From the NCBI GenBank assembly GCA_017856055.1, contig JAFMFP010000007.1:1-33016 (forward strand): a DNA stretch of 33,016 bases, written 5' to 3'. The position numbers and the translations under genes are program-made. This DNA comes from Fidelibacterota bacterium. GTDB taxonomy: Bacteria > Fidelibacterota > Marinisomatia > Marinisomatales > Marinisomataceae. Positions 8,625 through 16,852 of the stretch are shown here, one piece after another. Below the pieces are notes generated by a model. That model did no database searches and was not told where the DNA came from. It worked only from the letters and a program-made list of their open reading frames with translations. Every line of letters starts with the position of its first letter. Position 1 is the stretch's first letter.

Positions 8625-9327
8625 AATTAAAAATAATAAATAAACCCATTATCAAAACTACAATCATAGGTTGCCAAGTTAAAAATGGGTATCGTTTAAT
8701 ATTATCAATTCTTGTCGAATTTGGCTTTTCAGTTTCTTGGGCGTTAAATGCAATGTTTGAAGCATATTCAATAGAAGTTTGCCCATGAGGGTTATAGTAT
8801 CTCAAGCTTAAGTCTATGCTTTCATTTTGAGAAAAATCTAATATTTCTGTTTGAAAAAAAGTTAAACCATTTTGGTCTCGAACTCTTTCTTCAATTTCAT
8901 TTTGATTGACAACAAATGATATATTTTCAGATCCAAAAGGAATTTGTAAGCTCAAAACAATACTGTCATAACTCTTATTAGATGAAAATCTATAAGAAAA
9001 TATTCTTTCTGATGGAATTTTTTCAAATTGGTCTAAGAAGGCATAAATTGTATGCAATCCCTTTTCTTCTTTTGAAAAAATTGTATTTTCAGCTATTGGC
9101 ACAATTTCTTCTTTTTGAAAATTGGAATCAGAAATGGTATATAAGACTGAATCAACATTTGATGGAACGTTTAATTCTAAAATCTCTCCACTCGAAAAAA
9201 ATTTATATTCAATAGATATACCTTGATAGGAAAATTCTGGGTAAATGGTTAATGACAATGAATTAGTTGAAGACTGTGAAAAAATTAGACTTTGAAAAAC
9301 AGTAAAAAATAGAATAATAGATCTCAT
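8599..9327 (-). CDS. Unknown secreted protein with C-terminal membrane anchor
   Basis: I do not recognise this 242-residue protein. It has a signal peptide (about 1-17, ending SLIFSQ), a middle region of about 180 residues rich in alternating hydrophobic/polar residues that reads as beta-sandwich (for example SLTIYPEFSYQGISIEYKF), and one membrane helix near the C-terminus (about 215-233) followed by the basic tail EKSKKKN. The predicted topology is a periplasmic beta domain held in the inner membrane with a short cytoplasmic tail. It sits between a CPBP membrane protease 9 bases upstream and the DUF4837 lipoprotein it overlaps by 26 bases. No enzyme motif is visible. The reading frame is supported by the overlap, signal peptide and anchor. 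Confidence 0.75.
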   Translation of the reverse strand: MRSIILFFTVFQSLIFSQSSTNSLSLTIYPEFSYQGISIEYKFFSSGEILELNVPSNVDSVLYTISDSNFQKEEIVPIAENTIFSKEEKGLHTIYAFLDQFEKIPSERIFSYRFSSNKSYDSIVLSLQIPFGSENISFVVNQNEIEERVRDQNGLTFFQTEILDFSQNESIDLSLRYYNPHGQTSIEYASNIAFNAQETEKPNSTRIDNIKRYPFLTWQPMIVVLIMGLFIIFNYEKSKKKN

Positions 9328-9336
9328 GGGAAGAAG

Positions 9337-10020
9337 TTAACTGAAAAATACCAAAATATCATAAAGAGAATGAGTAACTGATGCCATTGCAAATCCACGA
9401 AATTGATAAATCAAGGATAAATAAATTCCACCTATAAACCTTAATGTGAAAGCATCTTGGGAAAATGTATCAATACCTACAAAATGAAAGAGTGAAAAAA
9501 TAATTGAACTTAAAAATATGGGTGTCCAAAAAAATTTGGACGAATTAGAAAAAATAAACCTCAGAATTTTTGTAAAAAAAGTTATTAAAATTACTCTAAA
9601 AAATAGCTCCTCATAAATCCCTGCTCCAATTATTAACGTTAAATCGAAATATGATATCGACCTTATTTGAATAAAAAGAGGGATATTTTTTATGATAACA
9701 AACAATAGGATACTATATAATATTGATTCTATAAGAAAAAATAGAAAATAACTGAATCGTAGTTTCAAAGATTTGAAATCTTTTTGATGTTTCCAGGAAA
9801 AAAATAAAGCAAAAAACAGCAACAATAAGGAAAGAGTATAAAAAATATTAACTCCAAAAAAAGAAAGGATATCCTCAATTATAACATCGGCACCATTTTT
9901 TAAAGTTGATACTTCTGTTTTATGTGCAAAAAAAATCCCGAGTTCATATAAAACAAAAAGTGGAATAGTAATTATTAAAGAAAAGAAAGGTGATTTTGAA
10001 ATTTTAAAATAATCAGTCAC
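9337..10020 (-). CDS. CPBP family intramembrane metalloprotease
   Basis: The 227-residue, very hydrophobic protein has about seven to eight membrane segments and the motifs of the CPBP (CAAX protease and bacteriocin-processing, ABI) family. These are EELFFR (E137, E138, R142), FSLFHF (H179) and HSLYD (H217, D221), within membrane helices and in family order. Relatives include eukaryotic Rce1, which cleaves prenylated CAAX proteins; bacterial members have varied or unknown substrates. The start is GTG at 10020, immediately after the lepA stop, so coupled translation is likely. Its neighbour downstream is an unknown anchored periplasmic protein, but no substrate link can be shown from sequence. 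Confidence 0.87.
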   Translation of the reverse strand: MTDYFKISKSPFFSLIITIPLFVLYELGIFFAHKTEVSTLKNGADVIIEDILSFFGVNIFYTLSLLLLFFALFFSWKHQKDFKSLKLRFSYFLFFLIESILYSILLFVIIKNIPLFIQIRSISYFDLTLIIGAGIYEELFFRVILITFFTKILRFIFSNSSKFFWTPIFLSSIIFSLFHFVGIDTFSQDAFTLRFIGGIYLSLIYQFRGFAMASVTHSLYDILVFFS

Positions 10021-11802
10021 TTAAATTTTTAATACAGCTAGCAGAGCCTCTTGAGGAACCTCTACTTTACCGATCATTCTCATTCTTTTTTTACCTTTTT
10101 TCTGTTTTTGAAGAAGCTTGTTTTTTCTTGTAACATCTCCCCCATACAGTTTCTCCGTCACATTTTTACGAAATGGCTGAATATTGGTACGAGCAATCAC
10201 TCTACTGCCAATTGATGCTTGAATAGGAATTTGAATTTGATGTCTAGGAATAAGTTCTTTTAATTTCTGACAAAGAGCTAATCCTCGGTGATAAGAATCT
10301 TCTTTTGCGCAAATCATCGACAATGCATCTACTGGTTCTTTATTAATCAGAATATCTAGCTTATCAAGCTTAGCTATTCGATATTCCTTGAATGTATAAT
10401 CAAATGAAGCATATCCTTTAGAACATGATTTCATTCTATCATAAAAATCAAAAAGTATCTCTCCAAGAGGAAGATCATAGATTAATTGAACTTTAGTAGA
10501 AGATAGATAGGATGTAGATTTATATTGACCTCTCTTATCTTGACATAACTTCATTACATTGCCAATATATTCCACTGGGGTAAGAATTTCTGCCCTTACA
10601 ATTGGCTCCATTAGACTTTCTAAAAATTTTGGTTCAGGTAATAATGCAGGTCTTTGAACTTCAACTTGAGATCCATCTTTAAGATTAGCTAAATACTTAA
10701 CATTCGGAGGAGTTGTTACGATTGATAAACCAAACTCTCTATCTAATCTTTCCTGAATAATTTCCATATGAAGCAACCCTAAAAACCCACATCTATAACC
10801 GAAACCCAGTGCATCACTTACTTCAGGTTCAAAAAGTAAAGAAGCATCATTTAATTTGAGTTTCTCTAAGGCGGTTCTTAAATCATCATAATCCTCTGCG
10901 TCAGATGGAAATAAACCCGAAAATACCATTGGTTTTATTTTTTGAAATCCAGGCAACGGTTCATTACAAGGTTTCTGAAAATTAGTAATAGTATCACCAG
11001 ATAACACATGTTCAATATCACGGATGTTGGCAATGACATATCCAACTTCTCCAACAGAAAGGGAATCTGACTTTTTTCTTTCAATAACAAAATGACCTAC
11101 CTCATCAACATCATAAATAGTTCCATGGGAAAAAAATTTAATTTTATCACCTCTTTTAATTTCCCCCTCATATACTCTAACATATGCAACTACTCCTCGG
11201 AAACGATCAAAAATTGAATCAAAAATTAAAGCTTTAAATTCATCTGAATCTGGAAGATTAGGAGTAGGAATACGATCAATTATTGCATCCAATACATTTT
11301 CAATTCCTAATCCTGTTTTTGCACTAACGTGTAATATTTCTTCCTTCCTACATCCTATTAAATCGATAATTTGCTCTGAAACATTCTCAACATCAGCATT
11401 GGGTAAATCGACTTTGTTAATCACTGGAATGACTTCTAGGTTATTTTCTAAAGCCAGTAAATAATTAGTAACAGTTTGAGCTTCAATTCCTTGTGCTGCA
11501 TCTACGACCAATAGAGCACCTTCACTAGCAGATAAAGTTCTTGAAACTTCATAAGTAAAATCGACATGTCCAGGAGTATCAATTAAATTGAGAATATGAT
11601 TTTTATAGTTGATTCTGATGGAATGACTCTTAATAGTTATTCCTCGTTCTCTTTCTAAATCCATGCTATCAAGGATTTGATCTTGCATTTTCTTTTTAGA
11701 TATAGTTTCAGTATGCTCAAGGATTCTATCCGCTAAAGTGGATTTACCATGATCAATATGAGCAATGATACAAAAATTTCTTATAGAACTAATTTTATTC
11801 AT
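10021..11802 (-). CDS. lepA: Elongation factor 4 (LepA), ribosome-associated GTPase
   Basis: LepA/EF4 is a translational GTPase that binds the ribosome and affects elongation or ribosome assembly. The 593-residue product (E. coli 599) has G1 AHIDHGKST, the switch region DLERERGITIKSH, G3 DTPGHVDF, G4 NKVD and G5 SAKTG, followed by domain II, then the EF-G-like domains III and V, and the LepA-specific C-terminal domain with YASFDY and the basic KLLQKQKKGKKRM tail. The open frame extends 13 codons further upstream, but MNKISSIRNF at 11802 is the family N-terminus. That start overlaps the nadE stop by 8 bases. No good Shine-Dalgarno precedes it, so translational coupling with nadE is likely. Confidence 0.97.
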   Translation of the reverse strand: MNKISSIRNFCIIAHIDHGKSTLADRILEHTETISKKKMQDQILDSMDLERERGITIKSHSIRINYKNHILNLIDTPGHVDFTYEVSRTLSASEGALLVVDAAQGIEAQTVTNYLLALENNLEVIPVINKVDLPNADVENVSEQIIDLIGCRKEEILHVSAKTGLGIENVLDAIIDRIPTPNLPDSDEFKALIFDSIFDRFRGVVAYVRVYEGEIKRGDKIKFFSHGTIYDVDEVGHFVIERKKSDSLSVGEVGYVIANIRDIEHVLSGDTITNFQKPCNEPLPGFQKIKPMVFSGLFPSDAEDYDDLRTALEKLKLNDASLLFEPEVSDALGFGYRCGFLGLLHMEIIQERLDREFGLSIVTTPPNVKYLANLKDGSQVEVQRPALLPEPKFLESLMEPIVRAEILTPVEYIGNVMKLCQDKRGQYKSTSYLSSTKVQLIYDLPLGEILFDFYDRMKSCSKGYASFDYTFKEYRIAKLDKLDILINKEPVDALSMICAKEDSYHRGLALCQKLKELIPRHQIQIPIQASIGSRVIARTNIQPFRKNVTEKLYGGDVTRKNKLLQKQKKGKKRMRMIGKVEVPQEALLAVLKI

Positions 11803-13372
11803 TAAAGTTGTTGATAATAGGCATTCTTCTTCCAACACCAAACGACTTTGAACTAACGCGTAAAATTATTGGGGCCTGCCTTCTCTTAAATTCATTTTTT
11901 AGAATTAATTTTTTAAATGAATTACTCAAGTCAGAATTATGATTTGATGTGATAAATTCATCGACAATTGGACTAATGTGATCATAATCAAAAGGGTCTA
12001 CTTGATTTGGGGAAAGTTCTGCAGAAGGTGTTTTATCTAAAATATTTTGAGGTATATGATTACCGTGTTCGTTTAAATAATTACAAAGATTATAAACTTC
12101 TATCTTGGTTAAATCACCAATGGGAAGAATAGCGCCACTCATATCTCCATAAATTGTTGAATAGCCAAGAGCTATTTCTGTTTTATTCCCAGTTGCTACA
12201 ACTAGCGCATTATCATTGTTGGATAAGGCCATAAGAATGTTTGCTCGAATTCTTGATTGTATATTTTCGAAAACGATACTTTGGTCATTAATATTCAACT
12301 CCACTCCAAGCAAGTTGATATAACTTTGAAAAATTGGGTCAATATCAACAGTTTGAAAATTACATTCTAAATTTTGTGCCAACTGTAATGCGTCAATCTT
12401 GCTATGGTTACTTGAAAATCGTGATGGCATTGAAATCAAAGAAACATTATCCTTACCCAAAGCTTTAACAGTCAAAACGGCAACTAAAGCTGAGTCAATT
12501 CCCCCGCTTAATCCGATCACAGCCTTCTTATGACCTGATTTTGTAAAATAATCTTTTATCCCCAATTCAAGAGCATTAACTAAATTCTCTTTATCAGATG
12601 AAATTTTAAAATCTTTACTATCTGCAAGATTAGAAATTAATAAATCTTCGACAAAAGCTTTTCCTTTAGAGATCAAATTATAATCTTTATCAAAAATCAA
12701 AGAATTTCCATCGAAAATTATCTCATCTTGAGCCCCAACAAGATTGCAATAAATAAATGGACAATTTGTATTGCTATACTGTTTTTTTATAAGATTTATT
12801 CTAGATTGAATTTTTTCATTTGAAAAAGGTGATGCGGAAATATTGACAATCAAATCTGGATTCAATTTCATAATACTTGAAGATAATTTGCTATCATGCA
12901 AATCCTCCCAAAGGTCTTCACAAATTTGAATAACAACTTTCTTTTCTGAATGTCCTATCTTAATTATGACTTCTCCTAAGGATTTTCCAGGGGTAAAATA
13001 TCTTTTTTCATCAAAAATATCATAATTAGGAAGAAGCATTTTATCGTATGAAAAGTCAATTTTTCCATTACTGCAAACTGCAGCTGAATTAAATATTTTT
13101 TCTTCAAACGAATTTACATATCCAATGATTGCTGGAATTGTCGACTGCTTTGAAAAACTGTGTAATAATTCAATATTCTTTTCAATTAACTTCGAATTAT
13201 ACAATAAATCTTGCGGTGGATAACCAACGCTAACCAGTTCAGGAAAAACAACTAGGTCAGCGCCCTTAGCTAAGGATTCATTGTAAAAATCAATTATTTT
13301 AAGATAATTACCTTCAATATCTCCAACAATTGGGTTTACTTGGCAAACCGCTACTTTGATTTGATCAGACAA
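11795..13372 (-). CDS. nadE: Glutamine-dependent NAD+ synthetase
   Basis: NadE amidates nicotinic acid adenine dinucleotide to NAD+, the last step of NAD synthesis, in the cytoplasm. The 525-residue protein is the two-domain glutamine-using form. An N-terminal nitrilase-type amidase domain (1-250) has the catalytic set E45 (FPELVSVGYPPQDLL), K111 (DKMLLPNYDIFDE) and C151 (IQICEDLWED). The C-terminal ATP-pyrophosphatase synthetase domain has the P-loop GLSGGIDSA (288-295), then ATGNKTEIALGYSTIYGDM. The start is TTG at 13372, 22 bases inside the upstream LOG-like gene; no ATG lies near, and the family N-terminus IKVAVCQVNPIVGD begins at once. It overlaps lepA by 8 bases. Confidence 0.95.
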   Translation of the reverse strand: MSDQIKVAVCQVNPIVGDIEGNYLKIIDFYNESLAKGADLVVFPELVSVGYPPQDLLYNSKLIEKNIELLHSFSKQSTIPAIIGYVNSFEEKIFNSAAVCSNGKIDFSYDKMLLPNYDIFDEKRYFTPGKSLGEVIIKIGHSEKKVVIQICEDLWEDLHDSKLSSSIMKLNPDLIVNISASPFSNEKIQSRINLIKKQYSNTNCPFIYCNLVGAQDEIIFDGNSLIFDKDYNLISKGKAFVEDLLISNLADSKDFKISSDKENLVNALELGIKDYFTKSGHKKAVIGLSGGIDSALVAVLTVKALGKDNVSLISMPSRFSSNHSKIDALQLAQNLECNFQTVDIDPIFQSYINLLGVELNINDQSIVFENIQSRIRANILMALSNNDNALVVATGNKTEIALGYSTIYGDMSGAILPIGDLTKIEVYNLCNYLNEHGNHIPQNILDKTPSAELSPNQVDPFDYDHISPIVDEFITSNHNSDLSNSFKKLILKNEFKRRQAPIILRVSSKSFGVGRRMPIINNFNE

Positions 13373-13818
13373 TTCTCAACTTCCTCAATTAAAGAATTAA
13401 TAGAATCAACTTTTATAGAATTTTTTATATCCCAGCTTTTGTATGAGATCAGAGGTTTATCTTGAGATAACGTGTAAGCTATTTCACTAAGGGTTCCAAA
13501 TGCTCCAGAGATTGCTACTCCTACTTCACAATTATAACTCAAGAGACAGTTTCTAGAAATATCCATTCCTGTTGAAATAGGGATCGTCAAAAAAGAGTTT
13601 CCTTGATCAAATTCCTTTTCTTTCAAAATACCAATACAAACACCATTTTTGTTAGAAACTCCCTTGGCAATTGCTTCCATTACTCCACCATACCCTCCAC
13701 AGAAAACTAACCAATTTTTTTCTGCCATAAGTTCGCCAATTCTTACAGTGTCATTATAAATTTCTTCAGTGATTTCACGACCACCAAAAACAGCAATTCT
13801 TCCTTTAAAATTTTTCAC
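13351..13818 (-). CDS. LOG/TIGR00725-like Rossmann-fold nucleotide-binding protein
   Basis: The 155-residue protein resembles the TIGR00725 branch of the LOG (lysine decarboxylase-like) superfamily. It has an N-terminal Rossmann strand RIAVFGGR, CGGYGGVMEAIAKG (40-53), the middle IPISTGMDISRN and SGAFGTLSEIA (104-114), where LOG proteins carry PGGxGTxxE. LOG enzymes cleave the N-glycosidic bond of cytokinin nucleotides or other nucleoside monophosphates; the role of the TIGR00725 branch is uncertain. The first glycines of the motif are altered (SGAFGT), so catalytic activity should not be assumed. The start is GTG with GGAG 8 bases upstream, directly after the asnS stop. It overlaps nadE by 22 bases, which hints at nucleotide metabolism but proves nothing. 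Confidence 0.8.
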   Translation of the reverse strand: MKNFKGRIAVFGGREITEEIYNDTVRIGELMAEKNWLVFCGGYGGVMEAIAKGVSNKNGVCIGILKEKEFDQGNSFLTIPISTGMDISRNCLLSYNCEVGVAISGAFGTLSEIAYTLSQDKPLISYKSWDIKNSIKVDSINSLIEEVENCLIKSK

Positions 13819-15105
13819 TTAAGGCTCCAATCTTGTCATAGTTCTTGGAAATGGAATTGTTTGTCTAATATGATCTGTACCACAAATCCATCCTACTGTT
13901 CTTTCTAAACCCATTCCAAATCCTGAATGTGGAACAGAACCATATTTTCTCAAATCAAGGTACCATTTAAATGCTCCGAGAGGTAACCCATGTTCTTCAA
14001 TTCGCTTAACTAGAATATCATGATTATCTTCTCTTTGTCCCCCTCCAACAATTTCTCCATATCCTTCGGGTGCAATTACATCCACTCCTAAAGCTAATTT
14101 ATCTGACTTATCTCTTTTCATGTAAAATGCTTTTGTTTCAAAAGGCCAAGAATGAATCATAACTGGTTTATCATAAAAAGAAGCAATTTTTTCTTCATCA
14201 GGAGCGCCAAAGTCACTGCCATATTTGAATTCATGACCATTATCATTAAGCATCTTAACAGCATCATCATATGAAATTCTTGGAAATGGTTTAGTAATAT
14301 TCTGCAATTTAGAAATGTCCCTCTCTAAGATATTCAATTCTAAAGAACAATCTTTAATTACAGAAGAAATAATAGACTCGATAAAATCCTCAATCAAATC
14401 CATATTTTGATTTAGATCATAATATGCCATTTCAGGTTCGACCATCCAAAATTCTGTTAGATGCTTTCGAGTTTTAGACTTTTCTGCCCTAAAACAAGGT
14501 CCAAAACAATATGTTTTTCCAAAGGCTAAAGCACCTGCCTCTTGATACAATTGGCCGCTTTGGGTTAAGTATGCTGATCTGTTAAAATAATCCGTTTCGA
14601 AAAGAGTAGTTGTCCCTTCAACAGCGTTACCAGTAAACATTGGAGAATCAATTAAAACAAATCCATTGTTATCGAAATAATTTCTTATTGCCTTAATAAC
14701 TGAGTGGCGAATTCTTAATACTGCAAATTGTTTTTTAGACCTAAGCCATAAATGGCGATTGTCCATAAGGAAACTTGTCCCATGTTCTTTTAAGGAGATT
14801 GGATATTCCTCTGCGATTTGAATCACCTCTATATTTTTGACTAATATCTCAACACCAATCTCTGAACGCTTATCTTCTTGAACAACTCCATGAACTATAA
14901 CTGAAGATTCTTGAGTCAGTGAGTCTTCAAGAGAAAAAATTGATTCATCAACATCTTGCTTAGAAACAACGCATTGAATAAAACCGCTTCCATCTCTCAG
15001 TATCATAAACCAAACTTTTCCAATTGAACGGATGTTATAAACCCATCCTTTTAGTTCAACAGATTCATTTAAATGTTTTTTTAATTTGTTAATTGTGTAA
15101 TCCAT
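13819..15105 (-). CDS. asnS: Asparaginyl-tRNA synthetase
   Basis: A class IIb synthetase charging tRNA-Asn. The 428-residue protein has an N-terminal OB-fold anticodon-binding domain (VELKGWVYNIR through about residue 105), then the class II catalytic core. Motif 1 lies around SPMFTGNAVEG; motif 2 is FRAEKSKTRKHLTEFWMVEPEM, the AsnRS form; and motif 3 is GFGMGLERTVGWICG near the C-terminus, followed by the typical ending RQTIPFPRTMTRLEP. It differs from the E. coli enzyme (466 residues) by being shorter, but the AsnRS-type ending and motif 2 argue against AspRS. It begins 3 bases after the lptE stop and abuts the GTG of the next gene. A direct AsnRS suggests the cell need not rely on the AspRS/GatCAB route for Asn-tRNA. 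Confidence 0.94.
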   Translation of the reverse strand: MDYTINKLKKHLNESVELKGWVYNIRSIGKVWFMILRDGSGFIQCVVSKQDVDESIFSLEDSLTQESSVIVHGVVQEDKRSEIGVEILVKNIEVIQIAEEYPISLKEHGTSFLMDNRHLWLRSKKQFAVLRIRHSVIKAIRNYFDNNGFVLIDSPMFTGNAVEGTTTLFETDYFNRSAYLTQSGQLYQEAGALAFGKTYCFGPCFRAEKSKTRKHLTEFWMVEPEMAYYDLNQNMDLIEDFIESIISSVIKDCSLELNILERDISKLQNITKPFPRISYDDAVKMLNDNGHEFKYGSDFGAPDEEKIASFYDKPVMIHSWPFETKAFYMKRDKSDKLALGVDVIAPEGYGEIVGGGQREDNHDILVKRIEEHGLPLGAFKWYLDLRKYGSVPHSGFGMGLERTVGWICGTDHIRQTIPFPRTMTRLEP

Positions 15106-15108
15106 TCT

Positions 15109-15687
15109 TTACCAAGTTCCTAAAATTTCGTTAACAATATCTACCGCAATTTTATTTAAAGCAACATTAATCGCTAAATCTCTCGAATCTCCAATTTCAT
15201 CAGAATCATCCCCATCTATTAGTCCATCATTATCATTATCTAATCCATCCATACTTGGATCTAAATCAATGTTATAAATTCCAAAAGAAGTGAATTTTTT
15301 TTCAAAAAACACTTCTTGAGTAAGAGTATTAATCCAAGATACTTCAATTTCAATCGTAAATCTGTAATCTGAGACTTGTTCATTCTCATTGAAAGTATAC
15401 GGAGTATCCAAGATTGAAATTATTACTCCTTTGAGTAAACTCTGGCTTGACTCTTCAAAATTAACTAGCTCCAAAATATTTTGATCAGAAATCTGATTAG
15501 ATATTTGTGTTGTAAGAGTTTCAGAAACATTAGCAACCGTTGTTTCATTTTCAAATAATGGTATATAAACAGACCTTATTCCTGGAGGAAGGTTTCCTGC
15601 TAATGAATAATAGGAACAACCAACTGCGAGAAGTGAAAATAAAATTGTATTAAGATTTAATAATTTTCTTATCCAAGCCATATTCAT
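15109..15687 (-). CDS. lptE: LptE-like LPS-assembly lipoprotein with acidic insert
   Basis: The 192-residue protein has a signal peptide with a lipobox (LLAVGC, C24) and the LptE-like layout: CSYYSLAGNLPPGIRSVYIPLFEN after the cysteine, a helix with SETLTTQISNQI, then beta strands, ending with a long helix VALNKIAVDIVNEILGTW. LptE plugs the LptD barrel that places LPS in the outer leaflet. Between the last strand and the final helix (about residues 141-167) sits an acidic DxDxDGxxD stretch resembling a calcium loop of thrombospondin type 3 repeats, unusual for classical LptE. It overlaps the upstream regulator gene by 38 bases. An alternative ATG at codon 3 exists. The LptE call is by architecture (lipobox, size, helix) and context with waaA and the GT9 gene. 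Confidence 0.8.
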   Translation of the reverse strand: MNMAWIRKLLNLNTILFSLLAVGCSYYSLAGNLPPGIRSVYIPLFENETTVANVSETLTTQISNQISDQNILELVNFEESSQSLLKGVIISILDTPYTFNENEQVSDYRFTIEIEVSWINTLTQEVFFEKKFTSFGIYNIDLDPSMDGLDNDNDGLIDGDDSDEIGDSRDLAINVALNKIAVDIVNEILGTW

Positions 15688-16852
15688 TTATTTTTCTATA
15701 TAATGTTCTTTCACTCATTTGTAATGACTTAGCAGAAGCTCTTCTATTTCCATTAAAATGTTCGAGCGTTCTAACAATCATTTCTTTTTCTAAGTCCTTA
15801 GTATTAAATGCACCAATAGCATCGTTTTTAAGTAAGGTTTCTTCTGTCACCTCATTGATAAAATTATCGTCAATTGGTTTGTTGTAATGAGTACTAATAT
15901 TCTTATGATAATTTAATGAGGAATCACCACTTTCTTTTAGCATTAATTTTATCTCCTCAATATCCTGCCTTAAAAATAATAGCTGTCTCAAGATTAATTC
16001 TCTTTCGGCTTGATCGGGATCTTGTCTAACTATTACTGGAAGAGATGGATTCTGAGAAAAAGAAGCAAGATTTTCATTTTCAAGCTGTTGTTCAACCAGT
16101 TCTCCAGTGATTCGTTCACCTTTCTGTAAAATTAAAATACTTTCTACAAAATTTCTTAATTCTCTAATATTCCCTGGCCAATTTGCACGTTGAAGTGCCT
16201 TAATAGCTTCAGGCGTAAATCCTTTATACTTGATGTTATTTGTTCGACTAAATTGAAGAGCAAAGCGATCAACTAAAGAACGAATATCTGACTTTCTTTG
16301 TCTCAGTGCAGGAAGATTAATGGTTACAGTCTTTAGTCGATAATATAAATCCTGTCTAAACTTTCCCTCTTGAACAAGTTTTGATAAATCCTTATTTGTA
16401 GCAGCAATTACTCGAGTATCAGTTTTTTTTATTTTCGAATCTCCAACACGCATATATTCTCCTGATTCAAGCACTCGAAGTACTTTAACCTGTGTTTCTA
16501 AGGGCATATCTCCAATTTCATCTAGGAAAATGGTACCTTTATCTGCAGCTTCAAAATATCCTTTTCTATCTTCTGTTGCATCCGTATAAGCACCTTTTTT
16601 GTGTCCAAAGAGTTCACTTTCAATAATGCCTTCAGGAATAGCGCCACAATTGACAATAATAAGATCATTATTTGCTCTTTTACTTCCCAAATGAATCGCT
16701 TTACTTATTAGTTCTTTTCCCGTTCCAGATTCACCATTAATCAACACAGAAATTTCAACGCCAGCGACCTGATGAACCATATCCAACACTTGATTAATCT
16801 GTTCGCTGTCTCCAACAATACCAGCTTTTTGTTTTATCAATTCAATATTCAT
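15650..16852 (-). CDS. Sigma-54-type AAA+ transcriptional regulator without receiver domain
   Basis: The 400-residue protein starts almost directly with the AAA+ sigma-54-interaction domain, lacking a receiver or GAF domain, as in PspF. Walker A is GESGTGKE (40-47), Walker B is IFLDE (108-112), and the sensor region NKDLS with the arginine finger region FRQDLYYRL follows, with WPGNIRELRN. The surface loop reads GAYTDA (87-92) where activators carry GAFTGA. A linker (about 265-350) leads to a Fis-type helix-turn-helix (355-395; NRRASAKSLQMSERTLYRKI). It should bind DNA and, if the loop works, drive sigma-54 RNA polymerase; targets are unknown. It overlaps uvrB (ATGA) and lptE (38 bases). In Bacteroidota a similar short regulator commonly sits beside lptE, as I recall. 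I saw no clear -24/-12 promoter in the window. Confidence 0.9.
   Translation of the reverse strand: MNIELIKQKAGIVGDSEQINQVLDMVHQVAGVEISVLINGESGTGKELISKAIHLGSKRANNDLIIVNCGAIPEGIIESELFGHKKGAYTDATEDRKGYFEAADKGTIFLDEIGDMPLETQVKVLRVLESGEYMRVGDSKIKKTDTRVIAATNKDLSKLVQEGKFRQDLYYRLKTVTINLPALRQRKSDIRSLVDRFALQFSRTNNIKYKGFTPEAIKALQRANWPGNIRELRNFVESILILQKGERITGELVEQQLENENLASFSQNPSLPVIVRQDPDQAERELILRQLLFLRQDIEEIKLMLKESGDSSLNYHKNISTHYNKPIDDNFINEVTEETLLKNDAIGAFNTKDLEKEMIVRTLEHFNGNRRASAKSLQMSERTLYRKINEYGLDKKIIKS

Noticed and set aside
9095-9110. TGGCAC followed by a T-rich run as a sigma-54 -24/-12 site
   Set aside because: There is no TTGC at the -12 position and it lies within a coding region, so it is not a site for the regulator.
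11803-11841. 13-codon N-terminal extension of LepA
   Set aside because: LepA proteins begin just before RNFxIIAHIDHGKST, and the extension lies in the nadE coding end.
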